Shown one piece after another: positions 28,308 to 37,273 of a stretch of DNA of 64,000 bases. The notes beneath the pieces were generated by a model. The model saw nothing but the letters and a program-made list of their open reading frames with translations. It did no database searches and was not told the DNA's origin. Location of the stretch: positions 295,759 to 359,758 of the forward strand of contig NZ_JMSQ01000039.1 of NCBI RefSeq assembly GCF_000696575.1. Reading direction: 5' to 3'. Each line of letters begins with the position of its first letter. Position 1 is the stretch's first letter. The translations under genes were made by a program, and so were the position numbers. Origin of the DNA: Siccibacter colletis. GTDB taxonomy: Bacteria; Pseudomonadota; Gammaproteobacteria; Enterobacterales; Enterobacteriaceae.

Positions 28308-29498
28308 TCACCAGTACCGCTTCCACACCCCCGTCATACGCATCAGCGCTTCGACGTAGAAGTAGTCTCCCCAGCTGCAACACTCGTCCACCCCTTTGTT
28401 GCTCGCCAGATGGTAGACGCTATGCTTCAGCAGCCCGGTGCCGGTGTCGTCAGGCTGTACCAGATAGTCCCGGTTCAGGGAGCTCATGATGTGCTCGGCC
28501 CACTGCTGGTAGGTGTCGCGATCCGGATCGGTCACCGGCAGATGGTTTACCAGCTCCAGCAAACCGCACACCGCAATGGCCGCTGACGACGAGTCGCGCA
28601 GCGCGTCGCTGCCCAGCAGCGCCAGATCCCAGTGGCAGACGCCATCGTCCGGCAGGCGGTTAAGGAAATAGTTCGCGACCTTCTTCGACAGCGTCACCAT
28701 ATCTTTATCGCCGGTGTAGATAAAGCTCAGCAGGAAACCGTAAATACCCCACGCCTGGCCGCGCGACCAGCACGAATCATCGGCGTAACCCTGCTGGGTA
28801 TTGCCGAAGCGCGGCTCACCGCTGACCGGGTCCATGTAATAGGTGTGCCACGACGAGGCGTCCGGGCGCACCAGATAGCGTGCGGCCTGGCGCACGTGCG
28901 CTTTCGCCACCTCGGCGTAGCGCGCATCGCCGGTCTGCTCACTGGCCCAGTAGAGCAGCGGCAGGTTCATATTGCAGTCGATGATCATGCGTCCGGCCTG
29001 CTCCGGATCGTCAAGATTGCCCCAGGCCTGGATGATCTGCGCCTTCGGGTGATAGCGCTCCATCAGCGCCTCGGCGGCCAGCAGCGCAAAGCCGCGCGCT
29101 TCGCGGTTGCCGGTGAGACGCCAGTCCGCCACGCAGGAGAGGGTATAGAGGAACCCGAGATCGTGGGTGTTAGTATCGTGGCGTCCGGCGATGCGCAGCC
29201 CGAAGGAGCGCACCTGTTTCTGCGCCGCCTGCAGGAAGGTCTCATCCCCGGACATCTCCCAGGCCAGCCACATCTGCCCGGTCCAGAAACTGGTGGTCCA
29301 CTCCACGTTGTCGGTTAGCGGGTAACGCCCCTCCTTGCAGGTCTCCGCCGGGAATTTATCCCCGAACTGCGCCAGATTCCCTTTCAGGCGCTCCAGCACA
29401 TAGTGGCGGGTATCCAGCAGCGCGGTCTTCAGCGGCTCGCGTCCGGTGGGGACAACGGGCGGGCGGGACAGCGGTTCATACGCGATATCGTGCAGCAT
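28308..29498 (-). CDS. Glycoside hydrolase family 88, unsaturated glucuronyl/galacturonyl hydrolase
   Basis: Cytoplasmic hydrolase expected to remove the 4,5-unsaturated uronic acid that polysaccharide lyases leave on oligosaccharide ends. The (alpha/alpha)6 barrel with W-T-T-S-F-W-T-G-Q-M-W, T-H-D-L-G-F (Asp-113) and I-I-D-C-N-M-N-L-P (Asp-174) matches the two catalytic aspartates of UGL enzymes; W-S-R-G-Q-A-W-G follows. 396 residues, no signal peptide. The ATG follows AAGGAG by about 7 bases. Third gene of an operon DUF2264-transporter-GH88 (24-bp gap). The exact substrate (pectin, rhamnogalacturonan, glycosaminoglycan) cannot be told. Confidence 0.88.
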   Translation of the reverse strand: MLHDIAYEPLSRPPVVPTGREPLKTALLDTRHYVLERLKGNLAQFGDKFPAETCKEGRYPLTDNVEWTTSFWTGQMWLAWEMSGDETFLQAAQKQVRSFGLRIAGRHDTNTHDLGFLYTLSCVADWRLTGNREARGFALLAAEALMERYHPKAQIIQAWGNLDDPEQAGRMIIDCNMNLPLLYWASEQTGDARYAEVAKAHVRQAARYLVRPDASSWHTYYMDPVSGEPRFGNTQQGYADDSCWSRGQAWGIYGFLLSFIYTGDKDMVTLSKKVANYFLNRLPDDGVCHWDLALLGSDALRDSSSAAIAVCGLLELVNHLPVTDPDRDTYQQWAEHIMSSLNRDYLVQPDDTGTGLLKHSVYHLASNKGVDECCSWGDYFYVEALMRMTGVWKRYW

Positions 29499-29522
29499 AG
29501 TTCACTCCTTTTGCTGGCAGGG

Positions 29523-30791
29523 TTAGTTCTTCACCGGTTCGGCGTGTTCAGGTTCGACGTAGCTCCCGTCGCGCTTGCTCTGGCATGCCGACAGGGTAAA
29601 GGCCGAAATCAGGGTAAAGGTGAGCGCGATAGCCCCCATCAGGATATAGGTCTGCTCAAAGCCGATGCGGTCATACAGGTAGCCCGCCGGGGAGGAAACC
29701 ACCACGTTGCCGACGTAGAGCATCGCCTGGTAGCCGAGCAGGTACATGGTGGCATTGACGCGCTTGTCGAAATGCTCAGCGATGTACTTGAATACCGACA
29801 CCAGCAACAGACAGATCTCCAGCCCGTAAAGCGGCTTGAGGATTGAGATCAGCAGATGCGAATCGCACAGCCCGGAGATGATCAGGCGCGCGCCAACCAC
29901 CAGCCCGACAATCAGCAGCCCCTTTTTCGCCCCGACGTAGTTCACAAACAGCGGGATCACCATGTACATCAGGAATTCCATCCCGGACTGCACCGTACCG
30001 AGATAGCCAAACACCGCGTTGCCCTGCTGGACGTCATCAAAGAAGGTGACGAAGTAGCGCGAGAACTGCTGTTCGGCGATAAACATCATCCAGGCCACGC
30101 CCGCCACATAGAGGCAGAAGGCCCAGAATTTGCGGCTGCGCATCAGCTCCACCACATCGCTGAATACAATTTTCTGCTTCGACAGCACGTCATCGGCGTT
30201 GCCGGTGTTGGCATTGACTTTGAGGCTCAGCAGCACAATCAGCATCACCACTGAGGTGACGCTGCCGAGAATAAAGTTCCACGACGGCGAGAGGTTAAAC
30301 AGCAGGCCGGAGAACGACGACGCCACCGCCCAGCCGAGCGAACCCCACATGCGGATCTGGCCGAACTCCATCCCGTTCAGACGGCTGTAGCGATCGGTAT
30401 AGGATTCGCAGGCCGCCACACCGGCGTACCAGGCGAAGCTGAGATAGATAGCCCCGACAATAATCCCCAGCATGGTGTGGGAGATCAGCAGCGGCTGGTA
30501 GACGTAGATGAAGAACGGTGCCATCAGGGCGGACATGCCGACCACGAAGTAGAGCAGGTATTTGCTCATGCCGATCTTGTCGAGAATGTAGCCGTAGACC
30601 GGCTTCAGGATCACCGAGAAGATGCCGTTGACCGCAAATACCGTCCCGATCACCGAGCCGCTGAGGTTAGTTTTTTGCCCGAGCCAGATCGCCAGCAGGC
30701 CGATACTGGCGGACCAGGTGAAGAAGTAGAGGAAGATAAAACTACTGATCTTGACGTACTCTTTTTTGTTGGCGGCAGTAATGTTTTTCAT
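29523..30791 (-). CDS. Oligosaccharide:proton symporter, LacY-like MFS family
   Basis: 422 residues and twelve membrane helices in the oligosaccharide/H+ symporter branch of the MFS. Features: F-F-T-W-S-A-S-I-G-L-L-A-I-W-L, the K-P-V-Y-G-Y-I-L-D-K-I-G-M loop (the family form of MFS motif A), and G-Q-I-R-M-W-G-S-L-G-W-A. Probably imports the oligosaccharide that the flanking enzymes break down. 34 bp after the DUF2264 gene and 24 bp before GH88, so co-transcribed. Sugar specificity unknown. Confidence 0.87.
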   Translation of the reverse strand: MKNITAANKKEYVKISSFIFLYFFTWSASIGLLAIWLGQKTNLSGSVIGTVFAVNGIFSVILKPVYGYILDKIGMSKYLLYFVVGMSALMAPFFIYVYQPLLISHTMLGIIVGAIYLSFAWYAGVAACESYTDRYSRLNGMEFGQIRMWGSLGWAVASSFSGLLFNLSPSWNFILGSVTSVVMLIVLLSLKVNANTGNADDVLSKQKIVFSDVVELMRSRKFWAFCLYVAGVAWMMFIAEQQFSRYFVTFFDDVQQGNAVFGYLGTVQSGMEFLMYMVIPLFVNYVGAKKGLLIVGLVVGARLIISGLCDSHLLISILKPLYGLEICLLLVSVFKYIAEHFDKRVNATMYLLGYQAMLYVGNVVVSSPAGYLYDRIGFEQTYILMGAIALTFTLISAFTLSACQSKRDGSYVEPEHAEPVKN

Positions 30792-30825
30792 ACAAGCCTC
30801 GACAGGGAAGATGTTGTGTTTGTTA

Positions 30826-32655
30826 TTAAATGAGAATCGTCGTTTCGCCGTCGGCCCCGGACACGTGCAGGCTGGTGGCAGTCAGGGTCAGGCGCGGGGC
30901 GTTATCGGGTGACAGCGGTTCGCTGACCCCGGCAGCCACCGCGCAGCACAGCCAGTGCTCGCCGGGTGGCAACTCGCCGCTCAGGTGCGGAATGGCCGCG
31001 CATTCGGCAAACATGATGCTGCTGTTCGGCGGGGTGATGACGTGGCCCGCCAGGCGCGCCCGCGGCGAGCGCTCAACGATGCAGCTGCTGCCGACAGCGC
31101 TGGCGATCAGCGTGGCACCGTCGCGTTCGTCAACGGCGGTGATCCCCGGCTGGTGCATCACCGCAAACCCGCCTTCAACCGCATGCAGCGCCCGGGCGCT
31201 GTCGATGTGGTGTACCCGCAGATGCCAGGCCCCGCAGGGGATAAGCCAGGTTGAGATCTGTACGTCCCGCCACGGCGACCAGCGCGAAAAGATGTGCGTG
31301 TCGCTGGTCTGCACGCTGTCGCAGCCGCGGCGGCCGCGATAGTAGCCGTCCCCTTCGCTCAGCAGCAGCATTGAGTCGCAGGCGGCGTGCTTGATCCCGT
31401 AGCGCCCGCGCTCGATGGTGAAACCGAAGGCCGAGGAGTAGGCAAATTTGGTGTATTTCGCCTCGGTATTGACGTAGTTGTTCAGCTCCAGCTGCCCGGA
31501 CGTCAGCAGCCAGGCGTGGCGGGAGCCTTCGCTGTGAACCAGCAGCTGATCGGCGGGCGTTATGGCCCGGACAGCGGGCAGGGCAGGCAGCGGCAGCTCA
31601 TCGGCCTGCCAGAACGGGTGCGTGTCCGGCAGGGCGAGGATGAGAAACGTTTTCAGCGCCCAGTAGGGCGAGCCGGGGGAGTTATAGTCCTCGCACATCG
31701 CCAGGTTTGGGTACGCATAGCCGAGCGTCAGAATACCGTCGCGATCGAGGATCGGCTTATCGAACCACCAGCGCAGGTGACGCAGCACAATGCCTTTCAT
31801 CACGCCGGGAGCAAAGGTGTCCAGCCCGGCAAACGCCGCCGCGCTCCAGAACGCCACCATAGCGAAACGGTAAGTCAGGCTGCGCCCGAACGGGATCGAC
31901 GCGCCGTCGGCGGCGGAGAAGTGAATAAAGTCGGCGGCAAACAGGCTGGCGCGGCTGCGCAGCAGGGCGGCGCGCTGCGGATCGTCGTCGGCCATCAGAG
32001 TGGCGTAGAGCAGGCCGTAGAAGTGAAATGCCATCGAGATGTAGTAATCCTTTGGCCGACCCGGCCCGTCGGAATACCAGCCGTCGCCCAGGTAGTACGC
32101 CTCCATCATCGCAAAGCGGCGCTCCACCGCTTCTCGCTGCCACGGCAGCCCGGCGCGCTTAAAGCCCATCTGCACCAGAATGGCGAAGTAGTTCCAGTTG
32201 CTGTCCGGCATCTGCGCGTCGTCGATCTGGCTCAGCCAGTTAATCAGGTTTTCCAGCTCGCGGGCGGAAAAATGACGCGTCAGCCTGCCGTCCAGCAGTG
32301 CCAGCCCGTAGCCATAGGCCGCCATCTCTACTAAGCGCTGATCGTACGGCCCGGTATCGCCCCAGTAGCCCGGATGCTGCGGGTCGGTGCCGTAACGGAT
32401 CGCGTTCAGGTACTTCTCCGCTTCCGGTAGCGTATCGCCCCCGGCCAGCAGAGGAAACACGCCCCACAGCGCACGCGACAGGCCCTCCATGCGGGCAATA
32501 TCCGGCCCGTAGTGGGCGCAGGTATTCCCGAGCGTGATGCCGGTTTCCCCGGCAGCGAACTGCGTATCCAGCGCCTGCAGCAGTCCTTTTACCAGGTCTG
32601 CCACCTGCTGGCGGGTGGTCAATGGATTTGCGTTTTGCCACTCTCCGTAAGCCAT
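30826..32655 (-). CDS. DUF2264 protein, predicted glycoside hydrolase
   Basis: 609 residues from the ATG at 32655 (M-A-Y-G-E-W-Q-N), with GAGAGGC about 9 bases upstream; the longer frame to 32736 runs into the promoter. The N-terminal part is a helical (alpha/alpha)-toroid (Y-G-P-D-I-A-R-M-E-G-L-S-R-A-L-W-G; P-D-S-N-W-N-Y-F-A-I-L-V-Q-M-G), the C-terminal part beta-rich. It belongs to PF10022; I recall members being assigned to a beta-glucuronidase family (GH154), which should be checked. No signal peptide, so cytoplasmic. First gene of the operon, divergent from the AraC regulator. Confidence 0.8.
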   Translation of the reverse strand: MAYGEWQNANPLTTRQQVADLVKGLLQALDTQFAAGETGITLGNTCAHYGPDIARMEGLSRALWGVFPLLAGGDTLPEAEKYLNAIRYGTDPQHPGYWGDTGPYDQRLVEMAAYGYGLALLDGRLTRHFSARELENLINWLSQIDDAQMPDSNWNYFAILVQMGFKRAGLPWQREAVERRFAMMEAYYLGDGWYSDGPGRPKDYYISMAFHFYGLLYATLMADDDPQRAALLRSRASLFAADFIHFSAADGASIPFGRSLTYRFAMVAFWSAAAFAGLDTFAPGVMKGIVLRHLRWWFDKPILDRDGILTLGYAYPNLAMCEDYNSPGSPYWALKTFLILALPDTHPFWQADELPLPALPAVRAITPADQLLVHSEGSRHAWLLTSGQLELNNYVNTEAKYTKFAYSSAFGFTIERGRYGIKHAACDSMLLLSEGDGYYRGRRGCDSVQTSDTHIFSRWSPWRDVQISTWLIPCGAWHLRVHHIDSARALHAVEGGFAVMHQPGITAVDERDGATLIASAVGSSCIVERSPRARLAGHVITPPNSSIMFAECAAIPHLSGELPPGEHWLCCAVAAGVSEPLSPDNAPRLTLTATSLHVSGADGETTILI

Positions 32656-32846
32656 CTTATATGCCTCTCTGTTCCTTGCACCGGGGTCGCGGGACGACGA
32701 ATGGCATTGAGAATAGGCAACGGAGCCGTACGGCAAACGTTAGCTGGGTCACAGGGCGACACATTTGCCAGCACGTTGTTCAGGAAAATTTAAAACTATG
32801 GTTTATAACTCGTCGGGTAGAGACAAAAATTGAAAACGGTTGTCCT

Positions 32847-33719
32847 GTGAAAAACGACTGCGAAAAATCCCTGCTGGAGCTGATCCCCCTGAATGACACC
32901 ATTCTGTCGTTCAGTCGCCTGTACGCTAATTCGATTCGCTACCATCACTGGCATCAATGTATGGAGCTGCTGTATGTGGAAGAGGGCTACGGGGTGGTGA
33001 TCGTGGATAACCAGCACTACACCATGCGGCCGGGCCGGCTGTTTCTGTTTCCGCCGCTGTCGCTGCATAAGGTGATGGTGGAGGAGAGCGTGCGCGATAG
33101 CTACCGGCGCACGGTGATCCATCTCGATCCCTGGGCGGTGGATCGTCTGCTGGCTCCGTTTGCCCGCCGTCAGGCGCGGTTCGCGGCCCTGAGCCAGCGC
33201 GGCAGCCGGGCGCAGGTGTACGATCTGGCTGACAGCCACCCGCACCTCGACCACTTTTTTGCCGACTACGAGCCACTGCTCAATCGCGGTCAGTGCGACC
33301 ATGAGGATGTCGTCTGCTTTATGCTGCAGCTGCTGCGCTTTATGCCGGAGAGCGCCTCCCGGCCGCCGCGCACCAGCGCTGCGCTGTCAACCCAGGTGAT
33401 GTTCTGGGTCGAGGAGCACTACGGGCGCAAATTCAGGCTGGCCGAGATGGCTAACGAGCTGAATCGCTCGGCGAGCTACCTGTCGCGGCGCTTTCAGCAG
33501 GAGACCGGGGAGCAGATCCACGACTACCTCACCAGCTTTCGCCTGCGAAAAGCCTGCGAGCTGCTGCGCCACCATGCCTTAAGCATCAGCGACATCGCGC
33601 AGCGCGTTGGCTTCTCGGATACCACCTACTTCATTAGCTGCTTTAAGAAACGAATAGGGGAAACGCCGCTGCAGTACCGCAAGCAGCTGTCGGGGGAGGA
33701 GGTAACGGGGAAGGGGTAA
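32847..33719 (+). CDS. AraC-family regulator of the sugar locus
   Basis: An N-terminal cupin sensor (H-H-W-H-Q-C-M-E-L-L-Y-V-E-E-G ... P-G-R-L-F-L-F-P-P-L-S-L-H-K) is joined to a C-terminal double helix-turn-helix (L-A-E-M-A-N-E-L-N-R-S-A-S-Y-L-S-R-R-F; I-S-D-I-A-Q-R-V-G-F-S-D-T-T-Y-F). I start it at GTG 32847 (290 residues, typical size); there is no ATG before residue 40, and the site upstream is weak. The frame extends up to 32622 through the promoter gap. Divergent from the DUF2264 operon (191-bp gap), so probably its activator responding to the imported sugar. Confidence 0.82.
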   Translation: MKNDCEKSLLELIPLNDTILSFSRLYANSIRYHHWHQCMELLYVEEGYGVVIVDNQHYTMRPGRLFLFPPLSLHKVMVEESVRDSYRRTVIHLDPWAVDRLLAPFARRQARFAALSQRGSRAQVYDLADSHPHLDHFFADYEPLLNRGQCDHEDVVCFMLQLLRFMPESASRPPRTSAALSTQVMFWVEEHYGRKFRLAEMANELNRSASYLSRRFQQETGEQIHDYLTSFRLRKACELLRHHALSISDIAQRVGFSDTTYFISCFKKRIGETPLQYRKQLSGEEVTGKG

Positions 33720-33758
33720 CAGCGGGGCGGCACGCGGGGCGCGCCGCCGGAAAAGCGA

Positions 33759-34487
33759 TTACTGCGGGAACCACTGGTCGTTGATTTTCTGATAGGTACC
33801 GTCAGCTTTGATGGCTTCCAGTGCATCATTCAGTTTTTTCAACAGCGCAATGTTATCCGGGCGCACGGCAATGCCGAGGCCGGTGCCGAAGTACTGCGGA
33901 TCGGTCACTTTATCGGTGGCGGTCCCCAGCTGCGGGTTGGTTTTCAGCCACTCATTCACCACGGCGGTGTCGCCGAACACGCCATCGAGACGGCCATTTT
34001 TCAGATCGATAATCGCATTCTGGTAGCTGTCATAGGCGACGGTTTTCACTTCCGGATGCTTATCCTGAAGGTATTTCTGGTGCGTGGTGCCGTTTTCCAT
34101 GCCGATGCGCTTGCCTTTCAGCTGGTCGAAGGAGCTGAACGCGCCTTTTTTGGCGATCACCACCGCCGAGTTGGCGTAATAGGGAGCGCTGAACGCCACC
34201 TGCTTGCTGCGCTCCGGGGTGATGTCCATACCTGAGATCACCGCGTCATATTTTTTGAATTTCAGGGCCGGGATAAGGCTGTCGAATGCCTGGTTGGTAA
34301 AGGTGCACTCGGCCTGCATCTGTTTGCATAACGCTTTCGCCAGATCGATATCAAAACCGACGATCTGATTGTTGGCATCCAGGGATTCGAACGGCGGATA
34401 GGTCGCGGATGACGCAAAGCTGATTTTTTCTGCAGCCGTGGCGCTGAAGGCGCTGGCGAGTAAAGCGACCAGTAATAACTTTTTCAT
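33759..34487 (-). CDS. artJ: ArtJ, periplasmic L-arginine-binding protein
   Basis: Class 3 solute-binding protein with high affinity for arginine, feeding ArtPQM. The ATG at 34487 starts a signal peptide (M-K-K-L-L-L-V-A-L-L-A-S) cleaved after residue 19 (A-T-A-A before E-K-I). 242 residues; conserved S-S-A-T-Y-P-P-F-E-S, G-F-D-I-D-L-A, S-G-M-D-I-T-P-E-R. About 50% similar by eye to ArtI downstream on this strand. Transcribed alone, with ARG boxes upstream. In E. coli it is adjacent to artM; here copy B of the large repeat separates them. Confidence 0.95.
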   Translation of the reverse strand: MKKLLLVALLASAFSATAAEKISFASSATYPPFESLDANNQIVGFDIDLAKALCKQMQAECTFTNQAFDSLIPALKFKKYDAVISGMDITPERSKQVAFSAPYYANSAVVIAKKGAFSSFDQLKGKRIGMENGTTHQKYLQDKHPEVKTVAYDSYQNAIIDLKNGRLDGVFGDTAVVNEWLKTNPQLGTATDKVTDPQYFGTGLGIAVRPDNIALLKKLNDALEAIKADGTYQKINDQWFPQ

Positions 34488-34555
34488 TTCTGAACTCCCG
34501 TCTGTCAATTTTGTTGTTATAGATGTGCTGTTGCGTGGGAGTGACTTTGCCATTA

Positions 34556-34594
34556 AGTGAATTTATATTCAATAAAAATGTATAAATATATGTT
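34556..34594 (-). promoter_or_regulatory. Two ARG boxes (ArgR operators) upstream of artJ
   Basis: TGAATTTATATTCA at 34558-34571 is a perfect core of the ArgR consensus (TGAATwwwwATTCA). Three bases later a weaker second box, TGTATAAATATATG, lies at 34579-34592. Paired boxes with 3-bp spacing are the normal ArgR arrangement; arginine-bound ArgR would repress artJ. Confidence 0.88.
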
Positions 34595-34610
34595 TTGTGG
34601 CAGTGTCAGG

Positions 34611-34655
34611 GTGGGTCTGTAGGGTGGGTAAACGCAGTGCACCCACCGTTAGGGC
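34611..34655. repeat. Short GGTGGGT/ACCCACC unit before copy B
   Basis: GTAGGGTGGGTAAACGCAGTGCACCCACCG, an inverted unit of the same family as those near copies A and C. It lies about 20-60 bp upstream of the artJ ARG boxes. Confidence 0.75.
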
Positions 34656-34681
34656 ATGAAGTCTATGGGATTGCGGTGATG

Positions 34682-34930
34682 GTTCCGTTCACCGTGGCGC
34701 CGCGCTCATATGCAAACACTGCTGCTCGTGAACGGGTGAAGGGGGTTCGCCGCCACCCCCTTCACCATCCCGGCTCCCGGCCAGTAAAACCGGCCCTGCG
34801 GGCTACCCTTGCCTCCGGCGTTTCGCTTCCGGTCGGGCGCGATACCCCATCCCGGGGCTCGCGCCCTCTGGCGGTTCCCGACCGCCAGCCCGGACTCAAC
34901 GCCTGCGGCGCGGCGGTTTTGATGCCGGAT
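34682..34930 (+). repeat. Large dispersed structured repeat, copy B
   Basis: 249 bp, the same element as copies A and C (about ten differences from C by hand count, clustered in the first 60 bases). The stems are all kept: GTGAAGGGGG/CCCCCTTCAC, GGGCGCGA/TCGCGCCC and CGGTCGGG/CCCGACCG. Differences fall outside these arms or in loops (loop TTCGCCGCCA here, CTCGCCGCCA in C). It sits between artM (3' end) and the artJ promoter; a continuous open frame through it is an artefact of the repeat. Confidence 0.9.
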
Positions 34931-34955
34931 AAGGCCACGCCTCGGCTTATGCGTT

Positions 34956-35095
34956 CATGGTGGGTGCGCGTTGCTTACCCACCCTACGGGATGGCGGAAT
35001 TTTGTAGGGTGGGTAAACGAAGTGCACCCACCGTTTAGCGGCGTACCCGTAATTCCAGGATGGGTAAGCGCAGCGCGCTCACCGTTTACAGCGCA
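34956..35095. repeat. Short units after copy B
   Basis: Two to three units: TGGTGGGTGCGCGTTGCTTACCCACC, GTAGGGTGGGTAAACGAAGTGCACCCACCG, and a degenerate AGGATGGGTAAGCGCAGCGCGCTCACCG. The piece CTACGGGATGGCGGAATTTTGTAGGGTGGG is also found after copy C, so the tails were inherited with the core. Confidence 0.8.
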
Positions 35096-35129
35096 CCCGC
35101 CAGTGAGCAGGTGCGCATCTTCAGGGGGA

Positions 35130-35798
35130 TTAACTGCGGTGTTCGAATGCCAGCGCGCGGCGCTCGATCAGGCGCATCATCAGCGTCAGCAGACCATTAA
35201 CCACCAGATAGATCAACCCGGCGGCACCGAACACCATCACGTCGTAGGTGCGCCCGTAGAGCAACTGCCCGTGCCCCATCACTTCCATCAGCGTGATGGT
35301 GTAGGCCAGCGAGGTACTTTTGAACACCAGTACCACTTCGTTGGAGTAGGAGGAGAGCGCGCGCTTGAAGGCGTAAGGCAGCAGGATCGCCAGCGTATCC
35401 TTCTTGCTCATACCCAGTGCGCCGCACGACTGCCACTGCCCTTCGGGAATGGCGCGGATCGCGCCGTAAAACAGCTGGGTGGTATAGGCCGCGCTGTTCA
35501 GCGAGAGCGCAATCAGCGCACACAGCCAGGGCTCAGAGAGTAAACTCCACAGCCACGGCACCTGCTGCAGCGCCGGGAACTGCCCCGGACCGTAATAGAT
35601 AAGGAAGATCTGCACCAGCAGCGGCGTACCGGTAAACAGCGTGATGTAGCCGCGCACAATCCACACCAGCACCGGCGTTTTCAGGGTCAGCACGATGGTG
35701 AACAGCAGCGACAGCACCAGCGCCACGGCAATCGACGCAGCGGTCAACGTCAGGCTGGTATGGAGGCCTTTCAGCAGTTCGGGTAAATAGTCGAGCAT
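35130..35798 (-). CDS. artM: ArtM, arginine ABC transporter permease
   Basis: Inner-membrane permease (HisMQ type) for arginine uptake; 222 residues as in E. coli, about five helices. EAA-like loop: Q-S-C-G-A-L-G-M-S-K-K-D-T-L-A-I-L-L-P. Its ATG overlaps the artQ stop by one base (TGATG). Last gene of artPIQM; followed by repeat copy B. Confidence 0.95.
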   Translation of the reverse strand: MLDYLPELLKGLHTSLTLTAASIAVALVLSLLFTIVLTLKTPVLVWIVRGYITLFTGTPLLVQIFLIYYGPGQFPALQQVPWLWSLLSEPWLCALIALSLNSAAYTTQLFYGAIRAIPEGQWQSCGALGMSKKDTLAILLPYAFKRALSSYSNEVVLVFKSTSLAYTITLMEVMGHGQLLYGRTYDVMVFGAAGLIYLVVNGLLTLMMRLIERRALAFEHRS

Positions 35799-36514
35799 CA
35801 GCCGGGTCTCCGTTCAAAACGCGTGGCGCGCTGGTCAATGCGTTTCAGGACGTACTGGCTGAGCAGGGTGATCACCAGATAAATCGCCGCAGCGATGATG
35901 TACCAGGTAAACGGCTCCTGGGTGCGGGTCGCGATGCTACGGGTCTGCAACATCAGGTCGTTAACGCTGATAAGCGAGACCAGCGCGGTATCTTTCAGCA
36001 GCACCAGCCACTGATTGCCGAGCCCCGGCAGGGCATGACGCCACATCTGAGGCATCACCAGGCGGAAAAAAATCACCGTTTTCGACAGGCCCAGCGCCTG
36101 GCCGGATTCCCACTGGCCGAGCGGCACGGCTTTAAGCGCGCCGCGCAGAGTCTGGGACGCGTAGGCGGCATAGAGCAGCGACAGCGCAATCACCCCGCAC
36201 AGAAACGGGCTGACGTCGAAGTTGTCGATCTGCATCTGCACCGGGATCTGAATAACGCCGAGATTAATGCTGAAGCCGTCAGAGAGCAGGAGCAGCAGCT
36301 GCGATGCGCCAAAATAGATAAACAGCACCACCAGAATTTCCGGCAGGCCGCGTAGCAATGTGACGATGCCGGTACCGAGCCAGGCGACCGGGCGCCATTT
36401 TGCAGACTCCCAGACGGCAAACAGCATCGCCAGCGCCAGGCCGATGACCAGTGCACAAACGGCAAGGCCGACGGTCATCCCGGCGGCGCTTGCTAAGGGA
36501 AACATATCGTTCAT
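35798..36514 (-). CDS. artQ: ArtQ, arginine ABC transporter permease
   Basis: Second HisMQ-type permease; 238 residues as in E. coli. EAA-like loop: [21 protein letters not shown]. Starts 8 bases after artI and is coupled to artM. Confidence 0.95.
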   Translation of the reverse strand: MNDMFPLASAAGMTVGLAVCALVIGLALAMLFAVWESAKWRPVAWLGTGIVTLLRGLPEILVVLFIYFGASQLLLLLSDGFSINLGVIQIPVQMQIDNFDVSPFLCGVIALSLLYAAYASQTLRGALKAVPLGQWESGQALGLSKTVIFFRLVMPQMWRHALPGLGNQWLVLLKDTALVSLISVNDLMLQTRSIATRTQEPFTWYIIAAAIYLVITLLSQYVLKRIDQRATRFERRPG

Positions 36515-36522
36515 TCAGGCGC

Positions 36523-37254
36523 TTACTTCTGGAACCATTTTTTGTAGATGGCATCGTAAGTGCCGTCCTGTTTTACCTTCTCCAGCGCGGTGTTGAACTT
36601 CTGCTGCAGATCGGTGTTGCCCTGACGCACGGCGATGCCGAGGCCGGTACCGAAGTAGGCTTTGTCAGTGACTTTATCGCCCACGGCGGCCAGCTTGTCG
36701 TTAGCTTTCAGCCACTCGGTGACCACGGCGGTGTCGCCAAACACGGCATCGATACGGCCATTCTGCAGATCGAGACGCGCATTCTGGTAGCTGTCGTAGG
36801 AGACGGTGGTGATTTCCGGGTGCTTATCGGTAATAAATTTCTGATGGGTCGTCCCGTTCTGCACGCCCACTTTCTTGCCTTTCAGCGCCTCGATGCTGGT
36901 GAACTTGCCTTTCTGGCCGATGAACAGCGCCGAGTTGTCGTAGTAAGGCGTAGAGAACAGCACCTGCTTTTCACGCTCCGGCGTGATGTCCATGCCGGCC
37001 ATCACCGCATCGAAACGGCGGAATTTCAGGCTCGGGATCAGGCTGTCGAACGCCTGATTGGTGAAGGTGCAGGTAGCGTCGATCTCTTTACACAGCGCGT
37101 TAGCCAGATCCACGTCGAAGCCGACGATTTTATTGTTGGCGTCCATCGATTCAAACGGAGGGTAGGAAGCCTCGGTGGCAAAACGGATGGTCTGCGCGGC
37201 GGTAGCGGACAGGCTGACGCTGGCAAGCAGCGCGGCAATCAGAATTTTTTTCAT
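36523..37254 (-). CDS. artI: ArtI, periplasmic amino-acid-binding protein of the art operon
   Basis: Paralogue of ArtJ encoded inside the art operon; in E. coli its ligand is not arginine and is uncertain. Start at the ATG at 37254 (M-K-K-I-L-I-A-A-L), 6-7 bases after GGGAA, giving 243 residues as in E. coli; an ATG two codons earlier is too close to that site. Signal peptide to about A-T-A-A. Preceded by artP with a short gap. Confidence 0.94.
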   Translation of the reverse strand: MKKILIAALLASVSLSATAAQTIRFATEASYPPFESMDANNKIVGFDVDLANALCKEIDATCTFTNQAFDSLIPSLKFRRFDAVMAGMDITPEREKQVLFSTPYYDNSALFIGQKGKFTSIEALKGKKVGVQNGTTHQKFITDKHPEITTVSYDSYQNARLDLQNGRIDAVFGDTAVVTEWLKANDKLAAVGDKVTDKAYFGTGLGIAVRQGNTDLQQKFNTALEKVKQDGTYDAIYKKWFQK

Positions 37255-37273
37255 TGTCATTTCCCGATAGACA

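Noticed and set aside
34595-35038. 147-codon open frame through copy B, and similar frames at 3734-4117 and 39954-40430
   Set aside because: All three encode almost the same arginine/proline-rich sequence because they run through the dispersed repeat. No ribosome-binding site, open frames on both strands, and hairpin structure explains the sequence. Not genes.
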